From the NCBI GenBank assembly GCA_964561025.1, contig CAZLNM010000021.1, positions 1-51,295 of the forward strand: a stretch of 51,295 bases of DNA, read 5' to 3'. The notes under the pieces were generated by a model. It saw only the letters and a program-made list of their open reading frames with translations, searched no databases and was not told where the DNA came from. The translations under genes and the position numbers were made by a program. Of the stretch, positions 39,527 to 47,767 are shown piece after piece. The first letter of the stretch is position 1; each line of letters begins with the position of its first letter. This DNA comes from JAAZNF01 sp964561025. GTDB taxonomy: Bacteria > Myxococcota > B64-G9.

Positions 39527-41470
39527 ATGGCCCGCGCGCGCCTGAGAGAGAGGCTTCGCTACCGTTTCGAGAACTTCATGTCCAAGGGGGGCGCCTCGAT
39601 CTTCATCAGCCTGACGGTGCTGTTCGCCGTGTGCCTGGTGATCGCCATCGGCCTGCGCTGGTTGGTGGTGACGCTGGTGCCGGGCGTCGAGGGCTCGCTG
39701 GCCGACCACTTCTGGAACACCTTCCTGGCCATGACCGATCCGGGCAACATGGGCGTGGACGAGCAGCCCGGCGTGTGGCTGCGCGTCTCCGTGGTGGTGG
39801 CCGGCTTCCTGGGCGTGGTGATCTTCTCCATGCTGATCGCCTTCATCACCACCAGCCTCGACACGCTGCTGCACGAGTTCCGCAAGGGCCGCTCGCGGGT
39901 GGTGGAGCGCGGGCACACCGTGATCCTCGGCTGGAGCGACCGCGTGCTCGACATCATGCGCCAGCTGGTGGTGGCCAACGAGAGCGAGCGCGACGCCAGC
40001 ATCGTCATTTTGGCCGAACACGACAAGGAGGAGATGGAGGATCGCATCGCCACCTTCCTCCCCGACCTGCGCACCACCAGGGTGATCTGCCGCAACGGGC
40101 AGACCTCCACCCTGGCCACCCTGAAGCGCATCGCCGCTCCGGCCGCCAAGTCGGCCATCGTGCTGGCCACCTGCCCGGAGACCGCCAGCGAGGACGAGAA
40201 GCGCATCTCCGACGCCAAGGTGATCAAGACCGTGCTGGCCCTGGTGGCCTGTCAGGAGGGCGGCAAGAACCAGATCCCCATCGTGGCCGAACTGTATTTC
40301 CAGGACAGCCGCGACGTGCTGGACACCATGGAGGACGAGCAGATTGTGTGCCTGAACTCCCGGGAGTTGCTGGGCAAGATCATGGTCCAGACCTCCCGGA
40401 CCAGCGGCCTGGCCGTGGTGTACAACGAGATCCTCGGGTTCGAGGGCAGCGAGATGTACCTCACCCCGCAGGACTGGAAGGGCATCCGTTTCTACGACGC
40501 CCTCTTCCATTTCCCTGACGGGGTGCTGCTGGGCATCGAGCGGGCCGACGGCAAGCTGGAGATCCGGCCTCCCATGGACGCGGTGCTCAACGACGGCGAC
40601 AAGGCGCTGATCATCTGCGAGGACAACTCGACCATCGACTTTCGGCCCGCGCCCCTGTGGAAGCCGGCCGATCACCCGTTCGTGCTTCACCGCCTGGAGA
40701 AGACCATCGAGCACGAGCTCTTGCTGGGCTGGCACGACATCGCCAACACCCTGGTGAGAGAGTACGCCGACTACCTGCTCGAGGGTTCCAGCGTCAACAT
40801 CGTGGTCCATCACCCCTCCGACAAGATCAAGGCCGAGGTGCAGGCGCTGGCGAAGGGGTGCCCGACGCTCAAGATCCGCCTGGTCGACCGCAACCCCATG
40901 GACCTCGAGCAGCTCCGCTCGCTCAAGCCCTTCATGTTCAACAACGTGTTCGTTCTCAGCCAGAGCGAGGATCCGAACCCGGAGAAGACCGACTCCGAGA
41001 CCATGGTGATCCTGCTCCTGCTGCGCAAGATCCTGCGCGACGCCGGGGTCGAGAAGCCCAGGATGAAGCTCATCACCCAGATCCTGGACTCCGAGAACCA
41101 GGACCTCATCAGCCAGACCCACGTGGATGACTTCATCATCTCGAACAAGCTGGCCAGCATGATCCTGGCCCAGCTCTCCGAGGCGCCGCACATCAAGCGG
41201 GTGTACGACGACCTCTTCTCCGAAGAGGGCTCCGAGGTGTACCTGAAACCGGTGGAGCTGTACTTTGCGGAGCTACCGGTCGAGGTGCCCTTCCTCGACT
41301 GCATGGGCCAGGCGCTGAAGCGAGAGGAGATCTGCTTCGGCTACCGGCTGGGCGCGATGAGCAGCAACCCCGAAGCCAACTTCGGGGTCAAGGTGAATCC
41401 CGACAAGCAGCAGAAGCTGAAGCTACAGAAGGGCGACTCGCTGGTGGTCCTGGCCGAGAACGAGCTGTAA
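39527..41470 (+). CDS. CASTOR/POLLUX-like ion channel
   Basis: 647 residues; ATG after CAGGAGGAGATGC. Two membrane helices (about 22-45 and 88-112) frame a pore region with DHFWNTFLAMTDPGNMG, the position of the selectivity filter in CASTOR/POLLUX and DMI1 channels. Two RCK-like Rossmann domains follow (HTVILGWSDRVLDIMRQLV near 130 and ELLLGWHDIANTLVREYAD near 400), then a C-terminal domain. The organisation matches the prokaryotic CASTOR/POLLUX/SYM8 family of K+ or Ca2+ channels. No obvious operon partner: the following gene is convergent. Confidence 0.88.
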   Translation: MARARLRERLRYRFENFMSKGGASIFISLTVLFAVCLVIAIGLRWLVVTLVPGVEGSLADHFWNTFLAMTDPGNMGVDEQPGVWLRVSVVVAGFLGVVIFSMLIAFITTSLDTLLHEFRKGRSRVVERGHTVILGWSDRVLDIMRQLVVANESERDASIVILAEHDKEEMEDRIATFLPDLRTTRVICRNGQTSTLATLKRIAAPAAKSAIVLATCPETASEDEKRISDAKVIKTVLALVACQEGGKNQIPIVAELYFQDSRDVLDTMEDEQIVCLNSRELLGKIMVQTSRTSGLAVVYNEILGFEGSEMYLTPQDWKGIRFYDALFHFPDGVLLGIERADGKLEIRPPMDAVLNDGDKALIICEDNSTIDFRPAPLWKPADHPFVLHRLEKTIEHELLLGWHDIANTLVREYADYLLEGSSVNIVVHHPSDKIKAEVQALAKGCPTLKIRLVDRNPMDLEQLRSLKPFMFNNVFVLSQSEDPNPEKTDSETMVILLLLRKILRDAGVEKPRMKLITQILDSENQDLISQTHVDDFIISNKLASMILAQLSEAPHIKRVYDDLFSEEGSEVYLKPVELYFAELPVEVPFLDCMGQALKREEICFGYRLGAMSSNPEANFGVKVNPDKQQKLKLQKGDSLVVLAENEL

Positions 41471-41521
41471 ACCCGTTGCAATCTTATAAGTGACGCTGCG
41501 CGGCGTCCCGCGTGGCGATGA

Positions 41522-43966
41522 TCACGCCGGCGGGCAGTTTGCGCCGCGGATGATGCCCCGGTTGTTCTCCTCGATGCACTCGCTGCGTTCGGAGCCGTCG
41601 TCGACCACCACCGTGATGTCCTGGCCGTACTCCGTGGCGCCATCCCAGGTGCAGTCGACCGTCTCGCATTCTCCCGGCGCCAGGGCACGTTGAGTCTGGG
41701 CGGCGCACACGCGTGTCCCGCCAGCGGCGGGGTCGCCGAGGTAGAACCCGACGCTGACCCCGGCGGCGATGGGGCCCGTGCCACGGTTGCACACCCGGGC
41801 GTGCAGCGAGAGCGAGCTGCCGACACATCCCGGGCCGAAGTCGCCACGGCCGGAGGTGAGGTCGGGGATGTGCTCGGGGTTGAGATCTCCCTGCACGTTC
41901 TGGCGGAAATTGTTGAGGCCGGGCACCTGCCAGTTTTTCCGGACCGTCGAGGTGCGAAGGATACGTCCATCGTCCTCCACGTTGGTGACGGCGTAGGCGT
42001 GTTGGTTCCAGATGGGGCGCGAGCCCACCCAGCGATCGAGCGCGTCGCGGTACACTCGCACGCCATGCAGCTTGCCGCGCCACTCGGCACGGCAGGTATT
42101 GCCCGCACCAGGGGTGCCGGCCGGTGGCGGCGCGCATACGAAACCCCTGCCGCCGCAGTCCGCGTCGGCGGCGCAGCGGCACAAGCCCTCGACGCAGGAG
42201 CGCGCACAATCGCTGTCGCCCTTGCAAGGCAGCCCGGCGAACAGGGGGTCCATGGGATGACCGCCGGGGCTCACGTCGTAGGAGCGGCCGCCCAGGGTGG
42301 ACGGTACGACGTTCTCGCAGCTCTCGTTGGAGGGGACCACCAGCTCGGCCGAGTAGTCGCCGTCGACGTCGGCCACTACCGGGTTTTCGTTCCAGGTGCA
42401 GGAGCTGCGCCACTGGGAGTAGAGCACCGCTCCGTCCGAGCCGCGGTAGACACGCACGAAGCACTCGTCGGCGTACACCGCCTCCACCTTGCCGTCTCCC
42501 TCGAAGTCGAACAGCGAGCTCCCGGTGATGTTGGAGGAGTGATCCTGGGAGGGCTGGCTCCACAGGATGCCGTCGCTGCGCAGGGTGGGGCAGGTGGCGG
42601 CTTGCGGGGCGTCCCGGCAGTCGGGATCGAAGATGGTCATGGAGTCCGAGCCCGAGGCGGCCAGCTCCGCCCGACCGTCGCCATCGAAGTCGCCGATGGT
42701 AGGCGGCCCGCCGCCGGCGCTGGAGGGGATCGCCACCGGCCCGAAGACTGTCCGGCCATCGAGCGCGTCGATGCGGGCTTGCCCGTTCTCCACCACCGCG
42801 ATCTCCGGCACACCGTCCAGCGCGGTTCGATCCTCGCCGGCCGGGGTGTACGTGCCGAAGTCGGCCACCGCCACGTAGCCGTGCGCGCCCCCGAAGGCCC
42901 GCTCGAGTTTCCAGACATGTGCTGCGGCGTCCCATTCCCAGATGCCGTTGCCGTTGGCCAGTTCCACTCGTCCGTCGCCGTCCAGATCGGCGGCGACCGG
43001 GAAACCCACCGCGTGCACGCCCGCCAACCCGAGCGCGCCGTCCAGCAGCAGGCCCTGGGCGCTGTACACCAGGCCGCCGGAGAGGATCTCCGGCACCCCG
43101 TCGTCGTCGAGATCGAGAAGGCTCGGTCCACCCCAACGCGTGGCGGCCTCGCCCGGGGCCAGCGGATTGCCCCCGGCATCGTGCGCCTCCCACAGAATGG
43201 CCCAGGTGCCGCTGCCGACATCGTAGCGGTAGGCCAGCGTGCCGCCCAGATTGCGGTGGGCCACGATCTCCGGTCGGCCGTCATTGTCCAGGTCTCCCAC
43301 AGCCACCGGGTTGCTGCCGTTAAGGTAGGGCCCCAGGGTGAACTGGGTCTGGCAGGTGGCGCCGTCGATGATGCGCAGCACACCGTCGAGCTCGGTGATG
43401 CAGCCGGAGTCGCCGTCGAGGCCGTCGTAGGTGTTGAAGACGATGGATGGGTGCACCGTTTCCGGGTCGTTGTCGAAGTCGAAGTCCACCACTACTGGCG
43501 TACCCAACACCTGCAGGTGAGCAGGGTAGGGATCTCCCGCCGGCGGGCCGGTCCACTCGCACTGAAGCGCCGGTTGGAACAGGCCGGCCACCACCAATCG
43601 GGTGCAGTCGGGGTTGGTGTCGCCCCGGGGGCCGTTGCCGTACGGAATGCAGTGGCCCGCCTCGCAGTAGCTGTCGTTCTGGCACTCGCCGTCGGTGACA
43701 CAGGTGGCCGTCTGCTTTACACACACGTCGTGCAGGCAGAGCTCGTCTTCGGCGCAGCACACCGAGCCGCACAGCGGGTCGGGCGGGCAGTGGCCGGGGC
43801 CCGGATCGCCGCCGCTGTCGCTGTTGTCCCCGCCGTCATCCGAGCCGTCGGAGAAACCGTCCGCGCCGCCGTCTCCGCCGGCATGATGGCTCGAACAGCC
43901 CGCCCAGAAGTGCAGCGCAAAAGAGCAGCCAAGGAGAATTCGCATGGCATCTCTCATGATTCTCAC
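41522..43966 (-). CDS. FG-GAP/VCBS-repeat lipoprotein with CARDB-like domain
   Basis: 814 residues. The GTG at 43966 has GGAGG 6 nt upstream; later ATGs are possible. Lipobox FWAGC. After a Gly/Asp/Ser-rich linker (about 28-55) there is a Cys-rich EGF-like stretch (CCAEDELCLHDVCVKQTATC). Then seven or so FG-GAP blades with DLDNDGRPEI, DLDDDGVPEI and DFDGDGRAEL calcium-type motifs form a propeller (about 120-540). A second Cys-rich stretch (about 565-620) and a CARDB-like Ig domain (about 715-814) end the protein. Such proteins are typical surface proteins of Myxococcota. Function: binding or adhesion, not enzymatic. Confidence 0.85.
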   Translation of the reverse strand: MRIMRDAMRILLGCSFALHFWAGCSSHHAGGDGGADGFSDGSDDGGDNSDSGGDPGPGHCPPDPLCGSVCCAEDELCLHDVCVKQTATCVTDGECQNDSYCEAGHCIPYGNGPRGDTNPDCTRLVVAGLFQPALQCEWTGPPAGDPYPAHLQVLGTPVVVDFDFDNDPETVHPSIVFNTYDGLDGDSGCITELDGVLRIIDGATCQTQFTLGPYLNGSNPVAVGDLDNDGRPEIVAHRNLGGTLAYRYDVGSGTWAILWEAHDAGGNPLAPGEAATRWGGPSLLDLDDDGVPEILSGGLVYSAQGLLLDGALGLAGVHAVGFPVAADLDGDGRVELANGNGIWEWDAAAHVWKLERAFGGAHGYVAVADFGTYTPAGEDRTALDGVPEIAVVENGQARIDALDGRTVFGPVAIPSSAGGGPPTIGDFDGDGRAELAASGSDSMTIFDPDCRDAPQAATCPTLRSDGILWSQPSQDHSSNITGSSLFDFEGDGKVEAVYADECFVRVYRGSDGAVLYSQWRSSCTWNENPVVADVDGDYSAELVVPSNESCENVVPSTLGGRSYDVSPGGHPMDPLFAGLPCKGDSDCARSCVEGLCRCAADADCGGRGFVCAPPPAGTPGAGNTCRAEWRGKLHGVRVYRDALDRWVGSRPIWNQHAYAVTNVEDDGRILRTSTVRKNWQVPGLNNFRQNVQGDLNPEHIPDLTSGRGDFGPGCVGSSLSLHARVCNRGTGPIAAGVSVGFYLGDPAAGGTRVCAAQTQRALAPGECETVDCTWDGATEYGQDITVVVDDGSERSECIEENNRGIIRGANCPPA

Positions 43967-44101
43967 TCATTTCCTCCGCGAGGGCGATATGGCTACAAGA
44001 TCGACATTAGCCTCCGTCCAGTCGAGTTCGTCAAGGGGGTCGCTTGCAGAGAGTGCGGAAAGAGGGTCGAGGGAGACGGTGGTATTCGACGCGGTCGGTC
44101 G

Positions 44102-45223
44102 CTATTCGAACTTGAAGGCCTTCTTCTGGGCCTGCTCGCGCACCGTCTGGATCATGGCCCCATCGAGCGTGTCCGCGCCGGAGGCCTCTTTTTGCTTTTC
44201 GGCGATGTACTTTCGGCGCTCCTCGGCCAGCTTCTGGATCTTGGCCTGGAGCTCGGCGCGTTTCTTCTGCTGCTCGGTGAGGTAGGCCTTCTGCTGCTCG
44301 GCGTTCATGCCGCGCATCTCCTCGGGGAGTTCCTCGGCCGGGATGGCGCCGGCCTTGGCCTTGCCCTCCTTGACCGCGTCCACCAGGTCCCAGCCGCCGG
44401 CGCCGTAGCTCCCCGACGATTTGAAAGCCGCACGCTCCGCCGCGGCGGCCGGGGCCGCCGACAAGGCCTTCTTGTCCTGCGCCGCCATGCGCGCCTTGGC
44501 CGCCTTGCCGCGCGCGCCGTAGGCCACGTAGGTGCGGTTGAGCTCGTCGTTCAGCTTGCGGATCTCGGCGTCCTGCGGGGCCGCGATCTCGAGCACCGGG
44601 CGGTTCTGGTCGATGGCCATGAAGCTGCCGTCGGCGAGCATCGCGCCCTCCTTCCAGCCGCTTTTCTCGCCCTCGCTGCGGTTGCCGCAGAAGATGGTGT
44701 TGACCATGATCCCCTTGCCGATGGCCTCCTTCACGGCCTGGCGGAAGTCCACCTCCCCCTGGGTGAAGGGCTCATTGCCGGCGATGAAGATCACCTTGAG
44801 GTCACCCGGGCTCTGGCTCCAGGCGAGGCGGCGGGTGGCCTCCTGGATCACCTGACCGCAGAACTCGCTGCCGCCGTTGGTCTTGAGCGAAAAGAGGGCT
44901 TCGGAGACGGCGTCGAGATCGGTGGTGAGCGGCGTCACCATGCGGAGGTAGCCGTCACTTTCCGGCAGGCCGTCGTTGCCGTACTCGAAGACCGCCACCT
45001 GGAGCTCGGGCCGCACCCCGTCTTTCTTGGTGGCGACGAACTGGTTGACCACTTTCCACAGCTGGGTGCGGGCCTGGTTGATGAGCCCGTCCATGCTGCC
45101 CGAGGTGTCGAGCAAGATTGCCATCTGGATGAGCGGCTTTCGCTGTTGCTGCGCGCTTGCCGGGAGCGCCAGCGCGAGGGCGATAAGAGCGCCGAACGTG
45201 ATCGAAATCACCTTTGTTTTCAT
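44102..45223 (-). CDS. VWA-domain exported protein
   Basis: 373 residues; start at 45223, where AAAGGAG precedes the ATG. Signal peptide (MKTKVISITFGALIALALALPASA). The VWA domain (about 33-210) has a complete MIDAS motif: AILLDTSGSMDGL (DxSxS) and later T and D residues; SEFCGQVIQEATRRLAW follows. Residues 230-373 are Lys/Glu/Ala-rich helices (coiled coil) with QKAYLTEQQKKRAELQAKIQ. VWA proteins bind partners through a metal ion. A possible role is in envelope organisation; no partner gene is clearly linked. A short AT-poor gap of 135 bp separates it from the FG-GAP gene. Confidence 0.85.
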   Translation of the reverse strand: MKTKVISITFGALIALALALPASAQQQRKPLIQMAILLDTSGSMDGLINQARTQLWKVVNQFVATKKDGVRPELQVAVFEYGNDGLPESDGYLRMVTPLTTDLDAVSEALFSLKTNGGSEFCGQVIQEATRRLAWSQSPGDLKVIFIAGNEPFTQGEVDFRQAVKEAIGKGIMVNTIFCGNRSEGEKSGWKEGAMLADGSFMAIDQNRPVLEIAAPQDAEIRKLNDELNRTYVAYGARGKAAKARMAAQDKKALSAAPAAAAERAAFKSSGSYGAGGWDLVDAVKEGKAKAGAIPAEELPEEMRGMNAEQQKAYLTEQQKKRAELQAKIQKLAEERRKYIAEKQKEASGADTLDGAMIQTVREQAQKKAFKFE

Positions 45224-45483
45224 GGGCTTTTCTCCTTTATCTTTTCGACACCGTTGTTGACGGGCCATCCCATCGATGGATCTACCCGGAGGCGGTTCTT
45301 GAGGATGACGTAAAAAGCGTCTCAAACATCGGCGCAAGATGCAACAGGCGACCGCGCCCCGCGAGAGGTTTGTCAGAAGCCGTTCCAGCGATTTCTCGTT
45401 GCGGTTGTTGTGATTGCTGATATGGTCGCTGAGGCCAGTGCCCCGTTCATTTCAGGCGGGCGGTGACCCGCCGAGGAGGAACC

Positions 45484-47670
45484 ATGCCGGAAAGACCCGC
45501 CAGCGTGCCCGCCGAAGCCTTCTGGTCCGAAGACGAGAACGAGTGGTGCCTGCCCCAGCGGGACGATCAGGGCGAGTACCACGGCTGGGTCCAGTGGTGG
45601 CGCCCGGACGGCACCCTGTGCTGCAAGACGGAGTACCGGCACGGCGCTCCGCACGGCGCCTTCCAGCGTTTCCACGAGAACGGCGAGGTGTCGCGCGAGG
45701 GCCGTTTCGAGCAGGGCCAGCTCCACGGCACGAACGTCTTCTACCGCTCCAGCGCGGCCACCACCGAGAAGTTCCCGCAGGGGTTGGGGGAGGCGGTGAA
45801 GCGCGCCGAGATGGATTACCGGATGGGCAACATCGTGGCCGCCCGCTGCTACGACGAGCAGGACCGCCAGTGCATGGAGGACGGCGCGCCCTTCCCCGAG
45901 CGGCCGAAGAACGTGCCCGCGGACGCCCACTTTCGCAAGCGCGAGCAGGACGGCGAGTACCGCTGGGTGGTCGGCTCGGTGGTGGACCACAAGGATGGCA
46001 CCATCGCCCGCATCGGCACCTGGCGCTTCTACACGCCCGAGGGGGTGCTGGTCGCGGAGGAGAACTATCAGGATGGCAAGCTGCACGGCCTGGCGAAGTA
46101 CTTCTCGCCGGAGAGCGGCGAGCCGACCGAGGAGAACACCTACGTTGAGGGAAAAAAGCGGGGCCCGCGCTTCCGGCGGCTGGAACAAGACGAGTCGGAC
46201 CCGGGCCAGGCGAAGGCGGTGAGCGAGCGCGGCGAGTTCGATGACGACGCCCCGCGCGGGGTGATCGAATACCTCGATCGGGATGGAGAGGTGCTGGCGC
46301 GCATCGACACCGGCCTGCCGGAAGATCTCGAGGCCACGCAGCAGGTTCTGGGCGCCGCTGGGGGGTTCGCCGACCTGGCCGGCGCGCTCGGTCGCGAGCG
46401 CAAGACGGGCGCGGCGCTCTTCGCCCTGGCCCGGGGTGTGGGACGCGGCGAGACGGGCGCCGAGAAACTGCGCGGCGCCCTGGCCGGGCTGGCCCGTCCC
46501 TGGTCCAATCACGCGGCCTTTCACGTGACCCAGTACGCCAAGATGGTGGTGTCCAACATGGTGCGCTTCGGCGCCGGGCCGGACAAGTGCCTCAACCAGG
46601 TCTTCGAGGGCATCCGCCGCGGGGGCTTTGGCACGGAGCTGCTGCGCTTCGGCGCCGGGGTGCTCGACGACATGGGCGAGTCCCCTCTTGCGCTCGAGCT
46701 GGTGGACGCCGCCATCGCGGCCGCGCCGGCCCAGGAGGCGCCACTCCACGAGTACACCCGCTCGCTGGTGCGCGCCAGCCTGGGCGATCGCGACGGGGCG
46801 CTTTGCTCCATCGAGGCCCTGGCCAAGGCCGACCCCGATACCGCCCGGGGCATCGGGGCCTACATGCGGGCCTTGTTCCCGGCCTGGACCTTCTGGCCCG
46901 CCACCGACTCGCGCCGCGCCAACCTGGCGCCGCTGCTGCGGCTGCTCCAGCGGGGGCACTGGCTCAAGGCGAACAGCCTGGAGGCGTTCACCCAGGCCAT
47001 CCACAAGAGCGCCACCCGCCTGCTGCGCCACCGCGCACGGCTGATCGAGGTCTTCGGCGAACGCGACTGGATGGTCCCCGACGTGTCGTTCCTGCTCCCG
47101 GACGGACCGGTCGAGGTGCCCGTCCCCGAGGATTACCAGGGCGTCGGCATCCAGCACCTGTGCCGGCAGGAGTGGACCCGGCTCGTCTGGCTGTGCCACT
47201 TCGCCGGCCTCGACAAGCTCGCGCTGCCGAAAGAGATTGCGCTTCGCGAGGACGGCGTGCCCCTGCACCTGGTGGCGGTCGCCAGGGCCATCCTGGTGAA
47301 CGGAGAGGACCCCACCGAGACGTTGTTGGAGAGCGGCAGGAAATCCGAAATCATCGCGCCGGCCAATGTGGAGAAGGTGGCGTCGCTGGCCCGCGAGCTC
47401 GCGCTCCAGTCCGACTGGTTCGGGCTCAAGATCGCCGACATCGAGGCCGCGCCGGACGCGAGCTTCATCCAGCAGGACGATGACATATTCTTGAAGGTTC
47501 TCCATTTTGCCAAGGGCACCGAGCAGGATCTCTTCGGCGAGCAAGAAAGTAGCGAGGACGAGGAGGAAGAAGAAGAGAGCGACGAAGAAGAGGACAAGTG
47601 CGCGGAATGCGACGAGCGCCGGGATGGCGAAGAAGACGAGGATGAACCTGAAGAAGACGACGAGGATTAG
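45484..47670 (+). CDS. MORN/YwqK-like repeat protein with acidic tail
   Basis: 728 residues; the ATG follows GCCGAGGAGGAACC. The N-terminal part (about 1-260) has MORN-variant (YwqK-like antitoxin type) repeats, for example GWVQWWRPDGTLCCKTEYRH, GAFQRFHENGEVSREGRFEQ and GTWRFYTPEGVLVAEENYQD. The middle (about 280-650) is helical. The last approximately 60 residues are almost all Glu/Asp with two Cys pairs (CAECDE), a strong calcium- or protein-binding acidic tail. No signal peptide, so cytoplasmic. Possibly an antitoxin-like or scaffold protein; function unknown. A following TPR gene starts after about 100 bp. Confidence 0.8.
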   Translation: MPERPASVPAEAFWSEDENEWCLPQRDDQGEYHGWVQWWRPDGTLCCKTEYRHGAPHGAFQRFHENGEVSREGRFEQGQLHGTNVFYRSSAATTEKFPQGLGEAVKRAEMDYRMGNIVAARCYDEQDRQCMEDGAPFPERPKNVPADAHFRKREQDGEYRWVVGSVVDHKDGTIARIGTWRFYTPEGVLVAEENYQDGKLHGLAKYFSPESGEPTEENTYVEGKKRGPRFRRLEQDESDPGQAKAVSERGEFDDDAPRGVIEYLDRDGEVLARIDTGLPEDLEATQQVLGAAGGFADLAGALGRERKTGAALFALARGVGRGETGAEKLRGALAGLARPWSNHAAFHVTQYAKMVVSNMVRFGAGPDKCLNQVFEGIRRGGFGTELLRFGAGVLDDMGESPLALELVDAAIAAAPAQEAPLHEYTRSLVRASLGDRDGALCSIEALAKADPDTARGIGAYMRALFPAWTFWPATDSRRANLAPLLRLLQRGHWLKANSLEAFTQAIHKSATRLLRHRARLIEVFGERDWMVPDVSFLLPDGPVEVPVPEDYQGVGIQHLCRQEWTRLVWLCHFAGLDKLALPKEIALREDGVPLHLVAVARAILVNGEDPTETLLESGRKSEIIAPANVEKVASLARELALQSDWFGLKIADIEAAPDASFIQQDDDIFLKVLHFAKGTEQDLFGEQESSEDEEEEEESDEEEDKCAECDERRDGEEDEDEPEEDDED

Positions 47671-47767
47671 ACGGAGAATCCCGCGCCTGTCTGCTCGTCG
47701 CGACCCGTGAGTCTTTGATTTCGAATCACCCCAGGTACATAATGGCCCCGCCCGGAGGTGCCGCGCG

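Noticed and set aside
41690..45313. A 1207-codon plus-strand frame opposite the FG-GAP and VWA genes
   Set aside because: It is the antisense of two well-supported genes and has no domain; long antisense frames are normal at this GC content.
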